Shown piece after piece: positions 1 to 7,289 of a stretch of DNA of 28,069 bases; positions within the stretch are counted from its first letter, which is position 1, and every line of letters begins with the position of its first letter. A program made the position numbers and the translations under genes. Source of the stretch: JALZUV01 sp964654855 (GTDB lineage Bacteria > Pseudomonadota > Alphaproteobacteria > Rickettsiales > JALZUV01); the NCBI GenBank assembly GCA_964654855.1, contig CAZZJS010000011.1, forward strand, positions 1-28,069, written 5' to 3'. Below the pieces are notes generated by a model that searched no databases, had not been told where the DNA came from, and saw only the letters and a list, made by a program, of their open reading frames with translations.

Positions 1-28
1 CGGCGTAGTAGCTAAAATCGAAGCGTAA
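1..28 (+). CDS. tuf: Elongation factor Tu, C-terminal end (partial)
   Basis: The window opens inside a gene. Reading from base 2 gives Gly-Val-Val-Ala-Lys-Ile-Glu-Ala and a TAA stop, which matches the usual C-terminus of EF-Tu (GVVxKI). A tRNA-Trp gene followed by secE and nusG directly downstream is the common bacterial neighbourhood of a tuf copy, which supports the call. Only eight residues are visible, so the identity rests on this short match plus context. Confidence 0.72.
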
Positions 29-78
29 TTGAGAAACGCGGGGGCAGGGTTATCTCTGTCTCCGCCTTCTTAATTTGT

Positions 79-154
79 AGGGGTGTAGCTCAGTTGGTAG
101 AGCGACGGTCTCCAAAACCGTAGGTCGCAGGTTCGACCCCTGTCGCCCCTGCCA
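79..154 (+). tRNA. trnW: tRNA-Trp (anticodon CCA)
   Basis: This is a complete 76-nt cloverleaf. The acceptor stem pairs 79-85 with 144-150, with one T-G pair. The D arm contains AGTTGGTA, the anticodon stem ACGGT/ACCGT encloses a loop with CCA at 112-114, and the T arm carries GTTCGACC. The 3' CCA is encoded (152-154). The anticodon reads UGG, so the tRNA carries tryptophan. It lies between tuf and secE and is probably processed from the same transcript. Confidence 0.97.
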
Positions 155-195
155 TCTACAAGATGGTGTAAGAAATAAGAAGCCAAGGAAAGAAT

Positions 196-378
196 ATGAA
201 TCCGGCAAAATTTATTCGCGAAGTAAGACAAGAAACTAATAAAGTGACTTGGCCTACCCGTCGTGAAGTCGTTAGTTCGACCATTACGGTGGTGATATTG
301 ACGGCATTTGCAGCGCTCTTCTTTATGTTGGTGGATGGAATTATTAGTAATTTGGTCGAATGGGTTTTAGGCCTTTAG
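196..378 (+). CDS. secE: Preprotein translocase subunit SecE
   Basis: SecE is the small clamp subunit of the SecYEG channel in the inner membrane. The 60-residue protein has the minimal one-helix form: an amphipathic N-terminal part with the family signature Val-Thr-Trp-Pro-Thr-Arg-Arg-Glu at about residues 17-24, then a single membrane segment at about 28-52. An AAGGAAAG Shine-Dalgarno sequence precedes the ATG. It is followed 14 bp later by nusG, as in most bacteria, and is probably cotranscribed with it. Confidence 0.97.
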   Translation: MNPAKFIREVRQETNKVTWPTRREVVSSTITVVILTAFAALFFMLVDGIISNLVEWVLGL

Positions 379-392
379 GAACGAGATAGAAA

Positions 393-1088
393 ATGGCAGA
401 AGCAGAAAAAAACGAAGCAGCGGAAGCGGAAGCGACTGTTGAGGAAACAGCGGCAGAAGTTTCTGTGGAAGCGACAGAAGAAGCGGCGGATTTAGCGGAT
501 GTAGTGGCTGAAGCAAATACTGATGCTGAAGCAGCTCCAAAGCCGAAAACTGGTAGCGGTCGTGGTCGTTGGTATATTGTACATGCTTATTCTGGTTTTG
601 AGCAAAAGATCAAACAGCAGATTGAAGAGAAAGCTATTCAAATTGGTGTGGCTGATCAGATTGAAGAAATCGTTGTGCCAACTGAGCATGTGATGGAAGT
701 GCGTCGCGGTAAAAAGGTGGAAGCGGAGAAGAAATTCTTCCCAGGCTATTTGCTTATTAAGATGCAATTAACTGACGCTGCATGGCACATGGTGAAAAAT
801 ACCGATAAAGTGACAGGCTTCCTAGGTGCTGATGGTAAGCCACAGCGCGTACCACAAGCTGAAGTGGATGCGATCTTCAAACAGATGGAAGAAGGTGTTT
901 CTGGCTCGAGCAGCGGCATCATCTACGAAATTGGTGAGCAGGTGAAAGTGACCGATGGTCCATTCGATTCCTTCACAGGTACGGTGGAAGATGTCGATCA
1001 CGAGCGCGAGAAGGTCAAAGTATCGGTTTCGATCTTTGGTCGTGCGACTCCGGTAGAGCTAGATTACACGCAAGTGCAAAAGATTTAG
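393..1088 (+). CDS. nusG: Transcription termination/antitermination factor NusG with an acidic N-terminal extension
   Basis: NusG binds RNA polymerase and links it to Rho, NusE and the ribosome. The NGN domain starts near residue 59 (Arg-Trp-Tyr-Ile-Val-His-Ala-Tyr-Ser-Gly) and contains the FFPGYLLIKM stretch. A C-terminal KOW domain follows (Gly-Glu-Gln-Val-Lys-Val-Thr-Asp-Gly-Pro-Phe). Family members are usually about 175-190 residues. This one has 231 because of an N-terminal tail of about 57 residues made almost only of Ala, Glu, Val, Thr and Asp. The start at 393 is the only ATG that keeps the tail, and the next in-frame Met lies inside the NGN domain. The gene is followed by a terminator and not by rplK. 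Confidence 0.96.
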   Translation: MAEAEKNEAAEAEATVEETAAEVSVEATEEAADLADVVAEANTDAEAAPKPKTGSGRGRWYIVHAYSGFEQKIKQQIEEKAIQIGVADQIEEIVVPTEHVMEVRRGKKVEAEKKFFPGYLLIKMQLTDAAWHMVKNTDKVTGFLGADGKPQRVPQAEVDAIFKQMEEGVSGSSSGIIYEIGEQVKVTDGPFDSFTGTVEDVDHEREKVKVSVSIFGRATPVELDYTQVQKI

Positions 1089-1105
1089 TTTTTCTGACAA
1101 CTGTA

Positions 1106-1139
1106 ATAAGAAAGCCTGCCTTCCGGCGGGCTTTCTTAT
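1106..1139 (+). terminator. Intrinsic terminator after nusG
   Basis: Bases 1106-1120 and 1125-1139 form a 15-bp stem (one G-T pair) around the loop TTCC, starting 17 bases after the nusG stop. The 3' arm is T-rich (CTTTCTTAT), but no separate long T-run follows. It ends the secE-nusG transcript before the nrd operon. Confidence 0.85.
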
Positions 1140-1157
1140 GGCGTAAAAATAGAGTAC

Positions 1158-1166
1158 TTATCCACA
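1158..1166 (+). promoter_or_regulatory. DnaA box upstream of nrdA
   Basis: TTATCCACA is an exact match to the consensus high-affinity DnaA box. It lies about 210 bp before the nrdA start in a 234-bp non-coding stretch. In other bacteria DnaA links initiation of replication to nrd expression, so a regulatory role is plausible. A single 9-mer could also be chance. Confidence 0.5.
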
Positions 1167-1299
1167 GGCTAATCGGGATAATTTTTTTTTATTCATTATA
1201 GTTCATTCACTTAACCCCAAAATAGGGCAATGTGAGTATCTATCTGCTTGCTGGTGGATGAGTTTCGTTTTACATTGTATTTCTTCTTTTGAAGTAAAA

Positions 1300-1315
1300 A
1301 CACCACATATGGTTT
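1300..1315 (+). promoter_or_regulatory. NrdR box, distal copy
   Basis: ACACCACATATGGTTT matches 12 of 16 positions of the NrdR consensus acaCwATATMTwGtgt, with the key outer C and G kept. Its centre lies 32 bp from that of the second box at 1332-1347, the usual spacing for cooperative binding of the NrdR repressor. Confidence 0.7.
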
Positions 1316-1331
1316 AAAATAACAGGATCGA

Positions 1332-1347
1332 ATACTATATATAGTGG
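1332..1347 (+). promoter_or_regulatory. NrdR box, proximal copy
   Basis: The 16-mer ATACTATATATAGTGG contains the perfect core CTATATATAG and matches 14 of 16 positions of the NrdR palindrome. It lies 28 bp before the nrdA start. With the distal box it suggests repression of nrdAB by NrdR when (d)ATP is plentiful. No nrdR gene is visible in the window. Confidence 0.82.
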
Positions 1348-1374
1348 GTAAGGTCTGGACAGTGAGAGGGAATA

Positions 1375-3282
1375 ATGAGCATAGTAGCGGAACAGGCAGC
1401 TGATCAAAGGTTGTCAAAAGAACAAAAAAAATCAGATACACCGCAACTAGCTTTAGTCAGGGGAAAACAGGATATGACATTACAGATTGATACTTCACGC
1501 GATGAGAAACTTTCAGAGTTCGGTAAGGCGACATTAAAAGATCGCTATTTATTGGAGGGTGAAGAATATCAAGATATGTTCGCGCGCGTTTCTACCGCCT
1601 ATGGTGACGATGCAGCGCATACTCAACGCATTTATGATTATATGAGCCAGCTATGGTTTATGCCAGCAACTCCGATCCTTTCTAACGGCGGTACGGATCG
1701 TGGATTGCCTATTTCGTGCTTCTTAAATGAGACGAAAGACTCTCTCGGCGGTATTGTCGATATGTGGAACGAGAATGTATGGTTAGCGGCGCGTGGTGGC
1801 GGTATTGGTTCTTACTGGGGTAACTTACGCTCAATCGGCGAGAAAGTGCGCGGTAACGGCAAAACCTCTGGGGTGATTCCTTTCATGCGCGTGCAGGATT
1901 CTCTAACGTTGGCGATTAGCCAAGGCTCTTTGCGTCGTGGTTCTTCGGCGATGTATATGCCAATTGACCATCCTGAGATTGAAGAATTTATTGATATTCG
2001 TCGCCCAACCGGTGGTGATCCAAATCGTAAAGCGCTTAATATTCACCATGGTGTGTCTATTTCTGATGCCTTTATGATGGCGGTTGAAGAAGATGGTGAT
2101 TGGGAGTTGAAAAGCCCTTATGATGGTCATGTGGTTGAAACCGTAAAAGCGCGCGAACTATGGATTAAACTCCTCGTGACGCGTATGGAAACAGGGGAGC
2201 CTTACCTGCTCTTTACCGATACGGTGAATAAGAAAATTCCAGAGCATCATAAGCAGCTTGGTTTGAATGTGAAGACATCGAACCTATGTAGCGAGATTAC
2301 CTTGCCAACAGGGATTGATCACTTAGGTGAAGATCGTACGGCTGTTTGCTGTCTCTCGTCAGTGAATCTTGAAAAATATGACGAATGGAAAGAAGTTCCG
2401 GGCTTTATCGAAGATATTATGCGTTTCCTTGATAACGTTTTGCAGTCGTTCATTGAGACGGCACCCGATGAAATGTCGCGTGCGACTTACTCAGCTCAGC
2501 GTGAGCGTTCGGTTGGTTTGGGCGTGATGGGGTTCCACTCTTATTTGCAAGAAAAAGGTATTCCGTTTGAGTCAGTGATGGCGAAAGTATGGAATAAGAA
2601 AATGTTCGAGCATATCCGCAAAGGAGCGGATGCGGCCTCGATTAAGTTGGCCGAAGAGCGTGGCCCTTGCATGGATGCGGCGGAAGTCGGCGTGATGGAG
2701 CGTTTTTCTAACAAAATGGCGATTGCCCCAACGGCGTCTATTTCGGTTATTGGTGGTAATTCTTCACCAGGCATTGAGCCTTATGCAGCGAATGTATTTG
2801 TACAGAAAACGCTATCGGGCAGCTTTACCGTGCGTAATAAGCACTTAGATAAGCTGCTGACAGAAAAAGGCCAAAATAACGATGATGTGTGGAGCTCTAT
2901 TTCCTCATCAGAAGGTTCAGTGCAACATCTTGATTTCTTGGATGAGAATGAGAAGCTTGTGTTTAAAACGGCGCAAGAGATGGATCAGCGTTGGGTGGTT
3001 GAACATGCGGCAGATCGTTCTGATTTCGTATGCCAAGCGCAAAGCATTAATCTTTTCATCGCGCCAGATGTGCATAAGCGTGACCTTCACTTGCTACATT
3101 ATCATGCGTGGAAAAAAGGCGTGAAGTCGCTTTACTATTGCCGCTCGACCTCGATGCAGCGTTCGGATAAAGTGAGTCATGAAGTGCAAATGGAAATGTC
3201 TCTCGTGAAGAAAAAAGAAGGCGCAATGGCCGGAGCTTCGCACGCACAACCACAATATGAAGAATGCTTGGCTTGCCAGTAA
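1375..3282 (+). CDS. nrdA: Class I ribonucleoside-diphosphate reductase, alpha subunit (short form)
   Basis: NrdA reduces ribonucleoside diphosphates to deoxy forms using a radical supplied by NrdB. Visible active-site parts are C115 (Leu-Pro-Ile-Ser-Cys), the N303/C305/E307 triad in NLCSEI, the redox partner cysteine at 325-326, the radical-relay pair Y587-Y588 and the C-terminal thiol pair C631/C634. At 635 residues it is shorter than the roughly 760-residue E. coli protein. The N-terminal ATP-cone (overall activity site) is absent and is replaced by a polar leader of about 33 residues. The start at 1375 has GAGAGGG seven bases upstream. Met34 at 1474 is a possible alternative start. NrdR boxes lie upstream and nrdB follows 45 bp later. 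Confidence 0.97.
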   Translation: MSIVAEQAADQRLSKEQKKSDTPQLALVRGKQDMTLQIDTSRDEKLSEFGKATLKDRYLLEGEEYQDMFARVSTAYGDDAAHTQRIYDYMSQLWFMPATPILSNGGTDRGLPISCFLNETKDSLGGIVDMWNENVWLAARGGGIGSYWGNLRSIGEKVRGNGKTSGVIPFMRVQDSLTLAISQGSLRRGSSAMYMPIDHPEIEEFIDIRRPTGGDPNRKALNIHHGVSISDAFMMAVEEDGDWELKSPYDGHVVETVKARELWIKLLVTRMETGEPYLLFTDTVNKKIPEHHKQLGLNVKTSNLCSEITLPTGIDHLGEDRTAVCCLSSVNLEKYDEWKEVPGFIEDIMRFLDNVLQSFIETAPDEMSRATYSAQRERSVGLGVMGFHSYLQEKGIPFESVMAKVWNKKMFEHIRKGADAASIKLAEERGPCMDAAEVGVMERFSNKMAIAPTASISVIGGNSSPGIEPYAANVFVQKTLSGSFTVRNKHLDKLLTEKGQNNDDVWSSISSSEGSVQHLDFLDENEKLVFKTAQEMDQRWVVEHAADRSDFVCQAQSINLFIAPDVHKRDLHLLHYHAWKKGVKSLYYCRSTSMQRSDKVSHEVQMEMSLVKKKEGAMAGASHAQPQYEECLACQ

Positions 3283-3327
3283 TAGATTGAAATAGAATAA
3301 AATATATAAAAGAAAGAGGATAATAAA

Positions 3328-4314
3328 ATGTCCCTACTAGATGCAAAACCCGTATATAAACCGTTCCACTATCCATGGGCTTATGATGCGTGGCTGATGC
3401 AGCAGCGTATCCACTGGTTGCCTGAAGAGGTGCCATTGGCTGACGACGTGAAGGATTGGAAAACCAGTATCAGCGACGGTGAAAAAGAATTGCTGATGCA
3501 TATTTTCCGCTTCTTTACGCAATCTGATATTGAAGTGAATAACTGCTATATGAAGCATTATTCAGCGGTGTTTAAGCCAACGGAAATTCAAATGATGCTG
3601 GGTGCTTTCTCGAATATGGAGACGATCCATATCGCGGCTTACAGCCACTTGCTGGATACGCTTGGTATTCCGGAAGAAGAATATTCTGCCTTCATGAAAT
3701 ATAAAGAAATGAAGGATAAATACGATTACATGCAGCAATTTGGTGTGGAATCTAAAGCGGGCATTGCGCGTACGCTAGCGGCATTTGGTGCCTTTACTGA
3801 GGGGCTTCAGCTCTTTGCTTCTTTCGCGATTCTGTTGAACTTCCAGCGCTTTGGTAAAATGCGTGGTATGGGGCAGATTGTTGCATGGTCCGCACGTGAT
3901 GAAACACTTCATACGATGTCGATTATTCGTACCTTCAAGACTTTCCTACAGGAAAACCCTGAAGAAGATAATGAAGAGCTTAAGCGCGATCTTTATAAGA
4001 TTTGCGAAACGATCATCACGCATGAAGATGCCTTTATTGATCTTGCTTTTGGTGTGAGTGAAATTGAAGGTCTGAAAGCGGAAGAAGTGAAGCAATATAT
4101 TCGTTTCATCGGTAACCGTCGTTTGATGCAGCTTGGTTACGAGCCAATCTATCATGGCGTAGATAAGAACCCACTGCCATGGATGGATGAGATCCTTAAC
4201 GGGGTTGAGCACACGAATTTCTTTGAGAACCGTGTAACGGAATATACTAAAGCCGCTACTACTGGTAGCTGGGACGAAGCATTCGAAACGATGTTTGATG
4301 AGTCTGTAGCTTAA
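3328..4314 (+). CDS. nrdB: Class I ribonucleotide reductase, beta subunit
   Basis: NrdB carries the diiron-tyrosyl radical cofactor used by NrdA. All expected ligands are visible: D67, E98, H101, E158, E192 and H195, with radical tyrosine Y105 in the ETIHIAAYS segment. The C-terminus Asn-Arg-Val-Thr-Glu-Tyr followed by an acidic tail is the usual peptide that docks on NrdA. The length of 328 residues is typical. The AGAGGA ribosome-binding site is clear, and the gene follows nrdA in the same operon. There is no ATP-cone here either. Confidence 0.97.
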   Translation: MSLLDAKPVYKPFHYPWAYDAWLMQQRIHWLPEEVPLADDVKDWKTSISDGEKELLMHIFRFFTQSDIEVNNCYMKHYSAVFKPTEIQMMLGAFSNMETIHIAAYSHLLDTLGIPEEEYSAFMKYKEMKDKYDYMQQFGVESKAGIARTLAAFGAFTEGLQLFASFAILLNFQRFGKMRGMGQIVAWSARDETLHTMSIIRTFKTFLQENPEEDNEELKRDLYKICETIITHEDAFIDLAFGVSEIEGLKAEEVKQYIRFIGNRRLMQLGYEPIYHGVDKNPLPWMDEILNGVEHTNFFENRVTEYTKAATTGSWDEAFETMFDESVA

Positions 4315-4347
4315 TTAAGCTGGTTTCTACTGTAATGAGGTGCGCTC

Positions 4348-4740
4348 ATGGGGCTTTTGAAATTCTTTTTTAGCTCTGATGGGCGCATTTCTCGTTCGCA
4401 ATATTGGTTCGGAACGGTTGCAGCTTTGTTAGTCGCGCTTGCGGGGTATAATGTTTTAGAGATTGCGTACTTGCTCTATTATTTGGGGGCATTTGTGATG
4501 CTCTTGGCAATTACTGCTCTATCCTTTCTATGGGTTAAGCGTTTACATGATTTGGGGCGTTCTGGTTGGTGGGCTTTGTTGTTATTGCCCTTTCCTTATT
4601 TGAATTTGGCGGCTGGTTTATTTTGGCTCGGTTTCATTCCTGGGGTTGCTAAAGAAAATGAATATGGAGTAGATCCGCAAAGCCAATTGCACTCAAAAGA
4701 AGGTGGGGTTTTGTTTAAAATGAAAAAAGCCGGCGAGTAA
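4348..4740 (+). CDS. DUF805 family membrane protein
   Basis: The 130-residue protein has the DUF805 pattern: an N-terminal Asp-Gly-Arg-Ile-Ser-Arg-Ser-Gln-Tyr-Trp motif, two or three membrane helices, the signature Lys-Arg-Leu-His-Asp-Leu-Gly-Arg-Ser-Gly-Trp-Trp near residues 64-75, and an Asn-Glu-Tyr-Gly-Val-Asp-Pro motif at the end. The function of the family is unknown. GAGG lies seven bases before the ATG. It starts 33 bp after nrdB on the same strand and may be read through from the nrd operon. The stop codon lies in the loop-proximal part of a hairpin shared with the convergent lipoprotein gene. Confidence 0.9.
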   Translation: MGLLKFFFSSDGRISRSQYWFGTVAALLVALAGYNVLEIAYLLYYLGAFVMLLAITALSFLWVKRLHDLGRSGWWALLLLPFPYLNLAAGLFWLGFIPGVAKENEYGVDPQSQLHSKEGGVLFKMKKAGE

Positions 4741-4753
4741 TCTCACCGGCTTT
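4726..4753. terminator. Bidirectional terminator between the DUF805 gene and the lipoprotein gene
   Basis: AAAGCCGGCGAG (4726-4737) pairs with CTCACCGGCTTT (4742-4753) around the loop TAAT, with one C/A mismatch. The six A bases at 4723-4728 become a T-run for leftward transcription, so it is strongest as the terminator of the minus-strand lipoprotein gene. It overlaps the last codons of the DUF805 gene. Confidence 0.8.
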
Positions 4754-4780
4754 GACTAAATTAACGAGAGCAATCGTTGT

Positions 4781-4969
4781 TTAGTAATAATTGTTCATTT
4801 TAAACGCGTTGTTTTCAGTCGGCGCATAAGCGGTATTATAGCCGTAACTATTATAGTCTGGCGCATAATCATAATTTTGGAACACTTGAGCTTGGCTATT
4901 TGGCTGGGCGCATGCAGATACGGCCAGTAAAGCGGCAAGAGCGAGTGTTACTTTCGCGATCTTTTTCAT
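4781..4969 (-). CDS. Small putative lipoprotein
   Basis: The 62-residue product begins Met-Lys-Lys-Ile-Ala-Lys, has a hydrophobic core and ends its signal with the lipobox Val-Ser-Ala-Cys at about residues 17-20. It should be exported, lipidated on the cysteine and membrane-anchored. The mature part of about 43 residues is rich in Tyr, Asn and Ala (six Tyr in Asn/Asp-rich surroundings). No family is recognised. An ATG lies 21 bases upstream (4990), but I chose 4969 because GGAGA lies eight bases before it and the signal peptide then starts correctly. A terminator follows at 4726-4753. Confidence 0.82.
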   Translation of the reverse strand: MKKIAKVTLALAALLAVSACAQPNSQAQVFQNYDYAPDYNSYGYNTAYAPTENNAFKMNNYY

Positions 4970-5068
4970 AATTGTATCTCCGTTGTTCATGTGTGCATCC
5001 TACCTATTTGCATGAAGCATACAATTGACGGTTTAGAAGTTTTGCTATGCGTTTTATGCATATCTTAT

Positions 5069-5077
5069 TGGGGATAA
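5069..5077 (-). promoter_or_regulatory. Near-consensus DnaA box
   Basis: Read on the minus strand this is TTATCCCCA, 8 of 9 with TTATCCACA. It lies 21 bp, about two helical turns, from the perfect box at 5090 in the same orientation. Confidence 0.4.
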
Positions 5078-5089
5078 CTATTGTATTTA

Positions 5090-5098
5090 TGTGGATAA
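5090..5098 (-). promoter_or_regulatory. DnaA box
   Basis: The minus strand reads TTATCCACA, an exact DnaA box, in the non-coding stretch between the lipoprotein gene and pabB. Confidence 0.5.
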
Positions 5099-5172
5099 AC
5101 TGGCGTATATAGCGGGTTTCAGCCCTTTTGCTTTTGAAGAGAGAAAATAGAAAAGTGTTAAAAAACAGCATT

Positions 5173-5188
5173 TTAACTATTTGTTAAC
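5173..5188 (+). promoter_or_regulatory. CtrA-type binding site
   Basis: TTAA, seven bases (CTATTTG), then TTAAC gives a perfect match to the CtrA full site TTAA-N7-TTAAC of alphaproteobacteria. The A+T-rich surroundings raise the chance of a random match. Confidence 0.45.
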
Positions 5189-5206
5189 TTTTAACGTGTG
5201 TAAAAA

Positions 5207-6439
5207 CTACAGTTTTTCTAGCTCTGATTGATCCATTTTTAGGCAGTTCATAATGCCCTTTGCTTTGGTCAAAGTTTCATGCCATTCATTCTCCGGTAGT
5301 GAATCGGAAACGATGCCGCCTCCCATTTGAAATTCGAAATGCTGATTGTCTAATATCAAGGTACGAATCACTACGGATAGATTGGCTGAACCATCGGCGG
5401 CGAGCCATCCTAGTGCCCCACTATAAATCCCACGCTTTATCGCTTCTTGTTTTTCACACCAATCGATGACGGCTTTTTTAGGGGCGCCAGTCATAGAGCC
5501 GGGAGGAAAGCACCCTGTGATCACCTCTAAACTAGAAGAGGTTTTCCTGCGTTGGCCGATAATGGTAGAGGCCATGTGATGCAGCGTTGAATAGGAGGTT
5601 ACCTCAAATAGTTTATGAGTTTTGACGCTTCCGGCTTCGCAATGCAGCGATAGGTCATTGCGCATAAGGTCGACAATCATCAGATTCTCAGCGCGGTCTT
5701 TAGTGCTATTGGCTAGGGCTTCTGGATTGCTACTACGCGCAGCGGTGCCTTTAATGGGGCGAGATTCAACCTTTCCTTTTTTATCAAGGGTGAGGAAACA
5801 TTCAGGGCTGGAGGAGAGAATATGTTTGCCTTTAAACCTAATATAGGCGCTGTAGCTGCCAGGGCTGGTTTCGCACAGATTCTCAAAAAGAGAAAAAGGC
5901 GAAGGGAGAGTTTGAAACTCTCCGTAAAATTTACGCGTAATATTGGCTTGGTAAAACTCACCCGCTTTGATTTGTTCCAACGTTTGCTCGACTTTTTTGA
6001 TGTAGCCCGCCTTATCCATATTGCTCGTCAAAGTGCGAATGGCTGGTATATCAGCGTTTTCTATAGGTCGTTCTTCGGCCTCAGGGCCATAGCGGTGAAG
6101 CGTTTGGGTTTGGTTCTCAAATAGAAAGACAGTCTCAAATTTTGCAAATCGCAAGAGTGGCAGTGGGATGATTGACTCTTCAGCAGCGCTTTCATGCGTA
6201 GCTTCATAACCAAAATAGCCGAACCAGCGTTGATTCCATGGAGTGTCATCGCTTTGTTGAGAAAGCGCCTGTTCCAACTGTAGTATGTTTTGAACTGTTT
6301 GTTGTTCGTTCATGGCTAGGATGGAAAGAGTGCCATGTTCAGGGTGTGGCAAACTGCTATGCAAAAAGACCAGCGAGTCATATCCGGCATAGCGTTTCGC
6401 AAAGTCGAGTGGTGCTTGCCAGTCAAGCTTATGCGGCAT
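5207..6439 (-). CDS. pabB: Aminodeoxychorismate synthase component I
   Basis: PabB converts chorismate plus ammonia (from a PabA/TrpG partner, not seen here) to 4-amino-4-deoxychorismate, the precursor of p-aminobenzoate. The 410-residue protein has the chorismate-binding fold. It shows Gly-Glu-Phe-Tyr-Gln-Ala-Asn, the Arg-Pro-Ile-Lys-Gly-Thr motif with K230 (the Lys that separates PabB from TrpE, which has Ala), Asp-Leu-Met-Arg-Asn-Asp, and Pro-Pro-Gly-Ser-Met-Thr-Gly-Ala-Pro-Lys. The frame stays open to 6523, but I chose the ATG at 6439. It has AGGAA about seven bases upstream, overlaps the pabC stop by 11 nt, and removes a non-homologous leader. It is probably coupled to pabC. Confidence 0.94.
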   Translation of the reverse strand: MPHKLDWQAPLDFAKRYAGYDSLVFLHSSLPHPEHGTLSILAMNEQQTVQNILQLEQALSQQSDDTPWNQRWFGYFGYEATHESAAEESIIPLPLLRFAKFETVFLFENQTQTLHRYGPEAEERPIENADIPAIRTLTSNMDKAGYIKKVEQTLEQIKAGEFYQANITRKFYGEFQTLPSPFSLFENLCETSPGSYSAYIRFKGKHILSSSPECFLTLDKKGKVESRPIKGTAARSSNPEALANSTKDRAENLMIVDLMRNDLSLHCEAGSVKTHKLFEVTSYSTLHHMASTIIGQRRKTSSSLEVITGCFPPGSMTGAPKKAVIDWCEKQEAIKRGIYSGALGWLAADGSANLSVVIRTLILDNQHFEFQMGGGIVSDSLPENEWHETLTKAKGIMNCLKMDQSELEKL

Positions 6440-7241
6440 CAAGAATTTCCTGTGCTTCTTCAGCGAGTGAGCTATCGATCCATTCCCACCCTTGCGGTTG
6501 CAAACTGAAAATGGGCATTGCACCGCGAATGCTATTGCAGATCATCACACTATTGGCGCTTTTAAGGCTTTCCAAATCAAAGGCAGCGGTTTGTACTTGC
6601 CATTTTTCGAGTAAAATCTCACGCGCAATGCCTTTAAGTAACCCGCAGCTATCAGATGGCGTGTAAATAAGGCCACCAAGTCGCCAGAAAATATTCGCGC
6701 TACTCGCTTCGCAAATAGCTCCTTTCTCATTTAGCATAAGAGCTTCATGGCAATAATTATCCTGAGCTTCCATTCGTGCGAGGGTAGAATTGACTCCTTG
6801 TGAGATTTTAAATTCCACCGGCAGGCTTTTAGGCGAAGGTTTTTGCCATTGTGAAAGCCATAAGTTCAAAGATTCATCGCGTTTCTCGGGTAAGGGTAAG
6901 GTTTCGGCTACTACGGTAGGAGCAATACCGCCTGCGATGGGTAAATAGCCCTCGCTGCCAATGGCGCGACTAACAGAAAGGCGAACGATACCACTTCCTG
7001 TACTATTGTGTGTTACGAGCTGTTGAATCAGTGTGCTGAGGTCTTCTGTAGGGGAGGAGATTCGTAATGCTTCCAAGCCATCTCTTAGGCGTTTAAGGTG
7101 ACGGTTAAGATATTTTGGATTTCCGCCTTCAATTCGGATTGATTCAAAAACTCCATCTCCATAGCGAAAGCCCCGTTCAGCTATGGAGATTTTTGCCTCC
7201 GACCCTTGGACAAAATTACCCTTCACGTAAATAATGCTCAT
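6429..7241 (-). CDS. pabC: Aminodeoxychorismate lyase (class IV PLP aminotransferase fold)
   Basis: PabC splits aminodeoxychorismate to p-aminobenzoate and pyruvate. The class IV aminotransferase features are visible: Arg-Gly-Phe-Arg-Tyr-Gly-Asp-Gly-Val-Phe-Glu near residues 23-33, the probable PLP lysine K145, the E178-Ala-Ser-Ser-Ala-Asn-Ile-Phe segment, and Gly-Leu-Leu-Lys-Gly-Ile-Ala-Arg. Its 270 residues are typical. Branched-chain or D-amino acid aminotransferases share this fold, but the overlap with pabB and the folate genes next door favour PabC. It diverges from folKP across 48 bp. No strong Shine-Dalgarno sequence is seen. Confidence 0.9.
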   Translation of the reverse strand: MSIIYVKGNFVQGSEAKISIAERGFRYGDGVFESIRIEGGNPKYLNRHLKRLRDGLEALRISSPTEDLSTLIQQLVTHNSTGSGIVRLSVSRAIGSEGYLPIAGGIAPTVVAETLPLPEKRDESLNLWLSQWQKPSPKSLPVEFKISQGVNSTLARMEAQDNYCHEALMLNEKGAICEASSANIFWRLGGLIYTPSDSCGLLKGIAREILLEKWQVQTAAFDLESLKSANSVMICNSIRGAMPIFSLQPQGWEWIDSSLAEEAQEILDAA

Positions 7242-7289
7242 ATAAGTCTATTAGCTTGAATTTCTGAATAAATCCATCATCTTGCACGC

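Larger units (their letters stand above)
4991..5206. other. Gene-free A+T-rich intergenic region with DnaA and CtrA motifs
   Basis: No coding frame is supported in these 216 bases. The part from 5040 to 5100 holds two DnaA-type boxes 21 bp apart in the same orientation. The part from 5150 to 5206 is very A+T-rich, with repeated TTAAC / GTTAA words and a perfect CtrA full site. It separates two leftward genes: upstream is the lipoprotein promoter side, downstream the end of pabB. Confidence 0.6.

Noticed and set aside
1087..1102. Partial match to the shared 20-bp element after nusG
   Set aside because: Only the AGTTTTTnTGACAA part is similar. It lies between the nusG stop and its terminator with no promoter context, and short T-rich matches are common.
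3056..3436. 126-codon leftward open frame across the nrdA-nrdB junction
   Set aside because: It is antisense to conserved nrd coding sequence with low-complexity composition. It is a shadow frame.
6440..6523. Longer pabB start at 6523
   Set aside because: The 28 extra residues lie wholly inside the end of pabC and have no PabB similarity. The ATG at 6439 has a Shine-Dalgarno sequence.
6238..6666. 142-codon rightward open frame opposite pabB/pabC
   Set aside because: It is antisense to two clear genes, has no recognisable product and shows no start signals. It is a shadow frame.
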